Assembly (NCBI GenBank): GCA_013399305.1
Contig: VXAI01000641.1
Span: 31,783-95,782, forward strand
Reading direction: 5' to 3'
Length of the DNA stretch: 64,000 nt
Origin: Rostratula benghalensis
Taxonomy: Eukaryota > Chordata > Aves > Charadriiformes > Rostratulidae
A program made the translations under genes and the position numbers. The notes beneath the pieces were generated by a model. It did not search any database and was not told the origin of the DNA. It worked only from the letters and a program-made list of their open reading frames with translations. Positions 57,527-64,000 of the stretch are shown here, in pieces. How positions within the stretch are numbered: position 1 is the stretch's first letter; each line of letters opens with the position of its first letter.

Positions 57527-58018
57527 TTATGCTTCTGAGGTCTCTTTCTCCTCGTTGGCCGTGTCTGCATTTTCAGTTTCTGCCTTCTCCTTCTCTGGGG
57601 CACGCTCTTCCCTCTTGCTCTCAGACTTTTGGTAGCGCTTGTAGCTGGGTCTACTGCAAGGGTGCATCCAGTGGGAAGAAAACACATAGGAGCACCGTGA
57701 TGGGCAGGGAGGCAGGTGTTTTGGGGCAAATCTGTCTGCAGGTGGCTCTGAGCCCAGACCTTCTCCTCTCAGAGATGCCAGCGGGGCTGGGGCACCTCCC
57801 TCCAGGATGGTAGAACTTCCCACCACCGTCTCCTGCGGGCACGTGCTGATGATGGGCCCTGGGAATGTCACGATGACGGGAGGGGGGTATATAATGACTC
57901 TGGAGGAGCCGCAGGATACAACACATGGTTCATTGCAGCTGGTAGCAAGAGGCTGTGGGCACTGTGCGTCGCACGAGTAGAAACAGCCTCCTGCGTCCCG
58001 CTCCCCACCGAAGGACAT
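57527..58018 (-). CDS. CBP-12, corneous beta-protein with an acidic/basic tail (163 aa)
   Basis: N-terminus [16 protein letters not shown], then [21 protein letters not shown] (20-40). The core is at 42-63, [21 protein letters not shown], followed by VVGSS. There is no Gly-Tyr repeat. Residues 70-105 are Ala/Pro/Gly/Leu-mixed. CPSRC (105-109) matches the first two cysteines of the CBP-6 array. [14 protein letters not shown] (110-123) matches the CBP-6 end. The last 33 residues (131-163) are almost only Glu, Lys, Ala, Ser, Thr, Arg and Asn, with no cysteine and many charges. This looks disordered or helical, and is unlike any typical CBP end. Its function is unknown; Gln- or Lys-based transglutaminase linking is only a guess. 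ATG 58018 follows the acceptor (exon 2 from 58042). The intron is 58043-60129 and contains a CR1 piece. Confidence 0.85.
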   Translation of the reverse strand: MSFGGERDAGGCFYSCDAQCPQPLATSCNEPCVVSCGSSRVIIYPPPVIVTFPGPIISTCPQETVVGSSTILEGGAPAPLASLRGEGLGSEPPADRFAPKHLPPCPSRCSYVFSSHWMHPCSRPSYKRYQKSESKREERAPEKEKAETENADTANEEKETSEA

Positions 58019-58117
58019 CTGGGAGCAATGGTGGCGGCCAACCTGTAGCACACAACGGAGACCACAGGAGTGTTTCTCCAAGGGTCTCCAACCTGTACCC
58101 CGCAGACTGCCTCCCCC

Positions 58118-58133
58118 ACACACACACACACTC
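58118..58133. repeat. Short (CA)n run in the CBP-12 intron
   Basis: About seven CA units. Confidence 0.6.
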
Positions 58134-58349
58134 TGGCTCCTCTCCTGAGGCACGTGCCACAGCTGGGGGCACTCTGGGGTGGAGAAGAAGACCAAGCAGA
58201 TAAGAATGCAGCTCAGGTACTTTAGTTTTCTGGGCTGCACAGGTAATGGAAATGCTGTAGTAGAGGCAACATGACCCTGTGATTTCAGGAAATGAAGCTC
58301 ACGGGTTGGTACAGGCTTGTCCCCTTGTTCCGCTCACCCCATCTCCATC

Positions 58350-58580
58350 ATAGAAAGGTTCTGGCTGGAAGGGACCTTAAAGACCATCTTGTTCCAACCT
58401 CTCACTGGACCAGTTTGCTCAAAGCCCCATCCAGCCTGGCCTTGAATGCTTCCAGGGATGGGGCATCCCCAACTTCTCTGGGCATCACCCTGAGTCCTTC
58501 TCACTCTGCCTCCACCCTCCCAAGGAGGACCTTTAGGCCTTGTCCAACCTTCCCTTAGGGTTTGTCCAACACCTCCATCC
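58350..58580 (-). mobile_element. CR1 3' fragment inside the CBP-12 intron
   Basis: CATAGAAAGGTTCTGGCTGG, then GAAGGGACCTTAAAGACCAT and CCAGGGATGGGGCATCCCC; the borders are degraded. Its orientation is the same as that of CBP-12, as is the CR1 piece in the CBP-6 intron. Confidence 0.8.
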
Positions 58581-59734
58581 AGTTTTATCACTGCCATCCC
58601 TTACCCATACAGCCACTGGTCATACAGCAATGGGTATTTCATATCTCTGTCCTGGAGAATGTCCTTGCCTGGGATTATTCATCTCAGCGATAGAGCATGC
58701 CCAGCCCTCGTTAGAGTAATTATGAGTAATAGGATTCCCGTGCCTCTGCTGTGATTGCGCTGGGCACTCTATCACTGTCCTGAGGGGTTCGTGCAGACTA
58801 ACGAGTCCATGTCACGTGGGACTGGTAGGAAAAAGCCACAATCCCAGCTCCACAAGCTGGGGATTGCTCTGCAGGAGGTGGAAGGAACCGATTCTGGTGC
58901 CGTTCTGCATGCCAGACCCTGGGCTCCTGGGAAAATCTCCCCTCCAGGTACCTCCAGATGGTTTGAAGAGACCATTCGTGACAGAACTAAGAACTTCATA
59001 GAGCTTTTTTGGTGCTTACCTTTTTGCCTAGATCCTGAATCCATCTTTTAGGTCATTCGACTGGAACTAATTATAAAAATACATTGTGGGATTTATCTGC
59101 CAAATTTAATACTACCTGATGCAGATGTTTACCCTCAAAGTAGCAGCTTTTATTTTTCACCCTGGAGAAAACCAGGCACTTTCAGAGTGCAATCGAGCTC
59201 GTTCAGAGAGGTAGGTGCTTAAATAAGTCATGTGAAATGCCTGTTTCTGACCACTGATTATGGTGGAAAGGTTAAGGGGGATCTCATTCTTCATCCTCAC
59301 TGACTTTTCACGCCTGGCAATGCTCAGCATCAGATGCTCTCCTCAGAAAAACCCTGAAGCCATTGAGTATGGAGACGATTGTTATTGCAAAATTTCTCCT
59401 TCCTGATAGTGCTATGATAAAGGCGTCTGAGCCCAAAGAGAGAGGCTCCATCCACTAACAGACCTGCCCGAGTGACCAGTTGAAAACTGGGGAGACATCA
59501 CTTCTCAGTGAAATGACCTCTTTTGCTCTAACTGGATGGTCATTCTAGAAGGGAAGGAAGGAGGCAAGAAGATTTTAGTGCCTTTTTACCCCTTTGAAAG
59601 GTAAATCTTTCTAGTTTAGGGATACAAAAGAAAAAAAACCAAACTTTGAAAACAAGTTTGAACATCATAAACCTCCATTTTTTGGGGGGGCTGTATTTTG
59701 TTAAGGAATAAGTAGCAATGTTATTGTTACTGAG

Positions 59735-59830
59735 CAACCTGATCTAGTTGAAGATGGCCCTGCTCACTGCAGGGGGGGTTGGACTGGATGGCCCTTAAAG
59801 GTCCCTTCCAAACCAAACTATTCTTTGATA
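59735..59830 (+). mobile_element. CR1 3'-end stub in the CBP-12 intron
   Basis: CAACCTGATCTAGTTGAAGA, GGGTTGGACTGGATGGCCC, then CTATTCTTTGAT. Confidence 0.78.
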
Positions 59831-60129
59831 AAGTCATCTGAACTCTACCTAAATAGAGATTAAAAAGCCTTTTATGTTGGATACCATGTAGCTATATACA
59901 GTTCATTGATAATAACAAAATTCCACTAGATTGTTTTTTTCTAATATAAGACTGCCCATCCCCATTGACATATTTTTAAGGCTGCGCTTGGTCCAAGTGC
60001 TCAGCTACCTAATTTCTAGCAGACTTTTTGAGAAAGGATCTTCTTATTTTTAGAAACCTGTTAAACCCCAGCTCAAGTTAAAGAAACATTTTCCTTGATA
60101 TAATTAGATTGAGGTTGAATGGAACTTAC

Positions 60130-60303
60130 CAGCTGTCCAAGGAGAAATCAAGAGAAATGGTCAGAGGAGCCCTGAATCCTTTGAGTTTATATCCTTTCTT
60201 GGACTTCCAGGAGGATGAGACAACCTTTGTGCATGAGATCCTAATTAGTTCCCAAACAATTTTTCCCGCATGTGTAACCCTTATAATTACTGTAATTATT
60301 TTT
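60130..60303 (-). promoter_or_regulatory. Promoter and non-coding exon 1 of CBP-12
   Basis: TATAAACT (60191-60184, minus). Exon 1 ends GACAGCTG|GTAAGTTC at 60130. CTGTAATTATTTTT (60290-60303) is the shared upstream element, about 100 bp before the TATA box. With no nearer coding exon it is assigned to CBP-12, 2.1 kb downstream. Confidence 0.72.
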
Positions 60304-60795
60304 AACATTGTTTACTGGCATTATTCAGTTTTCTGTGGTACATACTGTTACATGCTGTGGGGTTCCCTTTGTATTACCATTCTACTGTTTAAGTTGATTG
60401 ACGTGATCCAACCACTTCTGGCTGTATCAGCGTGGGGTTGTGACTGGCTCCAGTTTGTTCAGCTTCGACATCAACATTGATGGCGTGAGGGGTGGTCTTC
60501 AGACAGCAACTGTTTTCTTGCAGAGATATTGCTCTGTCTGCTGCCAGGTGTGAGGTTTTAATTCAATCTCCTAAATCCACCCCACCATGGAGTTCATTTT
60601 TGTTTGCTGTGATTTAACTATTTGCTTCCCATCCTTTGCTTCACTGCTTCAGCTGGAGGACGTTATTCTGCTTGGGGCTCCCCATTCCTGCTCTAGGTAC
60701 TGACCAGCTGCCTGTGTCTGGCTCCAATCACCAGAAAGCTCAGAAACATAAAGTCTGAAGGGTGTCCACTTCCAGGAGAGAAGACTGGGAGGAGA

Positions 60796-61275
60796 TAGAA
60801 TCATAGAACTATTCAGGTTGGAGAAGACCCTTGGGATCATGGAGTCCAACCATCAGCCCCACTCTACGAAGTTCTCCCTTGCACCATGTCCCCCAACACC
60901 ACATCTCAACCGTTCTGAAACACATCCGGGGATGGGGACTCCACCACCTCCCTGGGCAGCCCATTCCAGGGTCTGACCACTCTTGCTGGGAAAAATTCTT
61001 TCCTAATATCCAGCCTAAACCTACTGTGTTGCAGCTTGAAGCCATTCCCTCTTGTTCTATCACTAATCCCCTGTGAGAAGAGACCAGCACCAACCTCTCT
61101 ACAACATCCTTTCAAGTAGTTGTAGAGAGGGATGAGGTCTCCCCTCCTCCTTCTCTTCCTCAAACTAAACAGTCCCAGCTCCTTCCATTGCTCTTCATGA
61201 GATTTATTCTCTAGGCCTTTCACCAATTTTGTTGTCCTCCTCTGTGCTCGCTCCAGCCCCTCGATAAGGTAATAA
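60796..61275 (-). mobile_element. CR1 LINE fragment
   Basis: Reversed 3' end (ATAGAATCATAGAACTATTC), then ORF2 C-terminal coding sequence on the minus strand (motifs like [16 protein letters not shown] and [11 protein letters not shown]). Confidence 0.88.
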
Positions 61276-62429
61276 TTTCTGCCAAGGAGATGCCAAGCTG
61301 AAAGCTCAGCTGCCATCTGCACCCGCTTAAAGACAAGAGAAGCCATGGGCTGAAAGTGCATCAAGGGAAGCATAGGGGAAAAAAAAATTAATCATGTGGC
61401 TGCTGATGTCCAGGAATTGCTGAATTTTGTGCAGCCTCACTGATTTCCCAAGGATTCGGGTGGATTTGCAGAGCTTAGGGTCACATGGTGGCCAAAGCCA
61501 CCACCTTAATCCATTTTGAAGCGACTGCTTTCGAATGCAATCAGAAATGCATTGGTTAACGAAAATCAAAACGCCTTGAGTTGTCAAGGCCTGAAAGCAA
61601 CATCCTGTTTATGAGAACAACTAAGACACTTCCAACAAAAAATGCATATTCCATAGGTGCCATTAGCCCGGAGGTGTTTGTCTCCGATAACAAACTGTTA
61701 TTATTATAACGATAAAACGCTTTGCATGCATAAACCCGTAATGAATATTTTGGAAATGTGTTGATGTTCCCTGTTGTGTGGAAACCTCACCTCACCAGAC
61801 TCTAATTGTTGGGATTATTTTCCCCAGCCTCTCTCAGCTGATGATGCAAAGTTCACACAAAGTGTAGGCCAGACCCCAAGTTCATAACTCATGACAGAGG
61901 CTGAGCCCATTGAGCTCTCTTACTGGAGATTGCTGGCAGTTTATGTTAAAAATAATATTTCATACTCTTTGACAATTTCAGGGAGTTTATGGATCTCTCA
62001 GTGACTTCAGAACCAATTTCTGGTCATACCCTTATGCCTTAAAAATGAGTAAACTGCCCGGAAAAATAGAAATCCCTGTTTCTGTGCCACTTTACCTGCA
62101 GAAGAACATTTACACCTCCCAGGCTTCCTTGTAGGAAGAAAAGGCAGCAAGATTGCTGTTTAATTTCTAGAAGTTATGATGCCTTCTGTGCAAAATCACC
62201 TTTGGACATATATAACTTACACCTCTTAATACCATGGGCAATATAGAGCTTGTCCACCTGGGGGACCCTTTGGACCATGGTTGCATGCAAAAGCTGATTA
62301 AAGCAAGCCCAGAAAGGAAAAGGCCACCCTGTAGCCCCCTCTGTCACTGTCCACCTCGAAGTAGAGCCCATCTATGTTCTAATTACTCCTTTGATGGGTG
62401 AACGTGGGAATAAACTGTCTCTTCAGTGT

Positions 62430-62720
62430 TTTATTCTCCAGGGCAATCATACCCAGCTCTCCCAGCCTCTCTCTTCTTGCACCCAGTGCCCTGATCATCC
62501 TGCATCCTTCTTACTCCTGGCTCTCCATGGCTTTTGTGCTGAGCCCCCATGAAGGTCACATGGAGGTCTGGATGTGGTCTCCTGAATGCCAGTTGGAGGG
62601 GAATCCACCCTCTCCTCCTCCTGCTCTGGCTCAGGCAGCCCAGCCTGCGGTTGGCTTTCACTACCACAAGGCTGCAGCACTGCCTCATGTCACCTTTTGG
62701 GCCACCAGCTCCTTTGTTTT
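62430..62720 (-). mobile_element. Old, degraded CR1-like stretch (uncertain)
   Basis: The pattern of CCCAGCTCTCCCAGCCTCTC and a later GCAGCACTGCCTCATGTCAC resembles the inner part of CR1 in reverse, but the match is loose. Confidence 0.4.
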
Positions 62721-63655
62721 TTGCAGCGCTCATGACCTCTCCAGGAGTACATCCCACCCACGGATCCACTTGATGAGGAAGAGGAGGGTCTGTCGCCCCA
62801 GCAGCAGGAAGGAACAAGGGACTGTAAAAACCATCCTCACACAGAGAGCAAGGAAAAGTTCAGGCACCATTTGGAGGTTGTTTTAAGTTTTTATATTTTC
62901 ACCCCTTTAGCAGGAGCAGAAAGAGAATCTCAGATTTTTTAAAGGAAACCCCATTCTGATGATGAATGCCATCTTCCCCACGGTAACTGAAGGGGAGCTG
63001 CACCCTTTCAGGACCGAGTGACTGAGCTGGGTAGAACCTTTAAAACCATGCAAGGGGGATAAACGCAGGTGGGAGAACTTCCCCTGAGCCTGGGCTCTGC
63101 CTTAATTGTGACCCTCCATCTCCTTCAAACATCTCCAGGCCTGTCCTGAGCGTGCCAGTGCCCGGGGTGAGCCAGGGTAGAGGGGAACCAGGTTTTATAT
63201 CAGCCTGGTATAAAAAAGGGATTGATCCCACATGAATTTGTTGGGGGAGAGCTACTTGCTCAGCCCTTTCCTCTCTTTTCATTTAATTCTCAAGGCTTCG
63301 TGATTTACCAGAATTTAAAATCAATTCTCTCTCCCCGTGGGAAGCAAGGCTCTTCCTAATCCTGGAGGGCTACAGGGAGCATCAGTCTCTGTTTTTACAG
63401 GCAAATCTACCACTTCATTGCAGAACGGTGGCTATGGAAATACTGCTTGGTCTGTCTGGGGCTCTGCAGGGGAAGGTGAGGAGATAGGAGAAGGTTTTCC
63501 TGCTGGGATTTGCCCAGGGAGCTGGCTGAGCTGCCAGTTCTCCCGGTGCACCTTTAGATGGTGGTAGGGAGCTTCTGCCCCAGGAGCTCCTGGGGGAGTC
63601 TGTGTTGTAGGGGCAGGCGTGCAAGGAAACGTGCTTTGGGACTTCGCCCCTTACA

Positions 63656-63681
63656 AATATATATATATATATATATATATG
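63656..63681. repeat. (TA)n microsatellite
   Basis: About 12 TA units without interruption. Confidence 0.85.
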
Positions 63682-63773
63682 TGGAAATCAACATATTGAC
63701 CAAACACAGTGACTATTTTGAGCCCTACACAATAACTATTTAGAACTATATGGAACTTGATGGTCTTTAAGTT

Positions 63774-64000
63774 CACAGAATCACAGACTATCAGGGATTG
63801 GAAGGGACCTTGAAAGCTCATCCAGTTCAATCCCCCTGCCAGAGCAGGAACACCTCCATCAGGTCCCACAGGAACATCTCCAGGAGGGGTTTGAATGTCT
63901 CCAGAGAAGGAGACTCCACCACCTCTCTGGGTAGCCCCTGCCAGTGCTCCCTCACCCTCACCATGAAGAAGTTTTTCCTCCTATTTCAGTGGAACCTCCT
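63774..64000 (-). mobile_element. CR1 LINE fragment, cut by the window edge
   Basis: Reversed 3' end (TCACAGAATCACAGACTATC), then CAGGGATTGGAAGGGACC and ORF2-type sequence on the minus strand running past base 64000. Confidence 0.87.

Larger units (their letters stand above)
60304..64000. other. Right-edge intergenic region
   Basis: Three CR1-related stretches (60796-61275, 62430-62720, 63774-64000) and a (TA)n run. No CBP core or other gene is seen. Confidence 0.45.

Noticed and set aside
63205..63225. TATA-like GGTATAAAAAAGGG near the right edge
   Set aside because: It resembles the CBP-1 TATA box, but I found no first exon with a donor at the expected distance and no coding exon after it.
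1..64000. CRISPR arrays, bacterial operons, tRNA or rRNA genes
   Set aside because: None seen. Introns, poly(A) signals and CR1 elements show this is animal nuclear DNA.

Overview
This window looks like bird genomic DNA from a gene-dense, GC-rich block (microchromosome-like). Two things show this. It holds at least 15 fragments of the CR1 retroposon, several ending in the typical bird 3' end with an ATTCTATGA-like tail. It also holds a cluster of corneous beta-protein genes (CBPs, the older 'beta-keratins'), which in sauropsids lie in the epidermal differentiation complex. I cannot name the species. The proteins resemble the keratinocyte-type (BKJ-like) and claw/scale-like CBPs more than the feather group, but this rests on remembered family features, not on a search. 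I number the genes CBP-1 to CBP-12 by position; these are not official symbols.

Layout: CBP-0 (minus; only promoter and exon 1, at 173-351), CBP-1 (+, 2111-2434), CBP-2 (-, 5438-5869), CBP-3 (-, 10663-11064), CBP-4 (+, 16207-16569), CBP-5 (-, 18502-18945), CBP-6 (-, 26662-27147), CBP-7 (-, 34315-35031), CBP-8 (+, 38324-39040), CBP-9 (-, 41610-42161), CBP-10 (+, 44521-45066), CBP-11 (-, 47906-48568), CBP-12 (-, 57527-58018). Every gene has the same plan: a TATA box, a short non-coding exon 1, one intron (274 to 2109 bp), and an exon 2 that holds the whole reading frame. Most end in an ATTAAA signal followed 5-8 bp later by a TGCATCA-like motif. Most promoters also share a TAATTATTTT-like element about 90-115 bp upstream of the TATA box.

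Four head-to-head pairs stand out: CBP-0/1, CBP-3/4, CBP-7/8 and CBP-9/10. Three of them can be seen to be inverted duplicates. In CBP-7/8 the near-identity (about 947 bp per arm) covers exon 2 and stops at the intron acceptor, which points to recent gene conversion. CBP-6 and CBP-12 form a separate, odd sister pair. Both have introns of about 2.1 kb and share a W-x-HPC-x-R motif. CBP-6 carries nine cysteines at an exact four-residue period, and CBP-12 carries a Glu/Lys-rich tail of about 33 residues. CBP-2 and CBP-3 have C-terminal tails that appear to derive from what is 3' untranslated sequence in CBP-4.

Together these products would build the cross-linked corneous material of cornifying keratinocytes. 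Each has a central beta-sheet core (around Y-PPPVVxTFPGPI) that assembles into filaments, with Cys- and Gly/Tyr-rich ends for cross-linking. The rest of the window (mainly 6.7-10.4, 11.6-15.5, 20-26.2, 29.5-34.1, 49.5-56.8 and 60.3-64 kb) is AT-richer intergenic DNA with CR1 pieces and simple repeats, in which I see no other gene.
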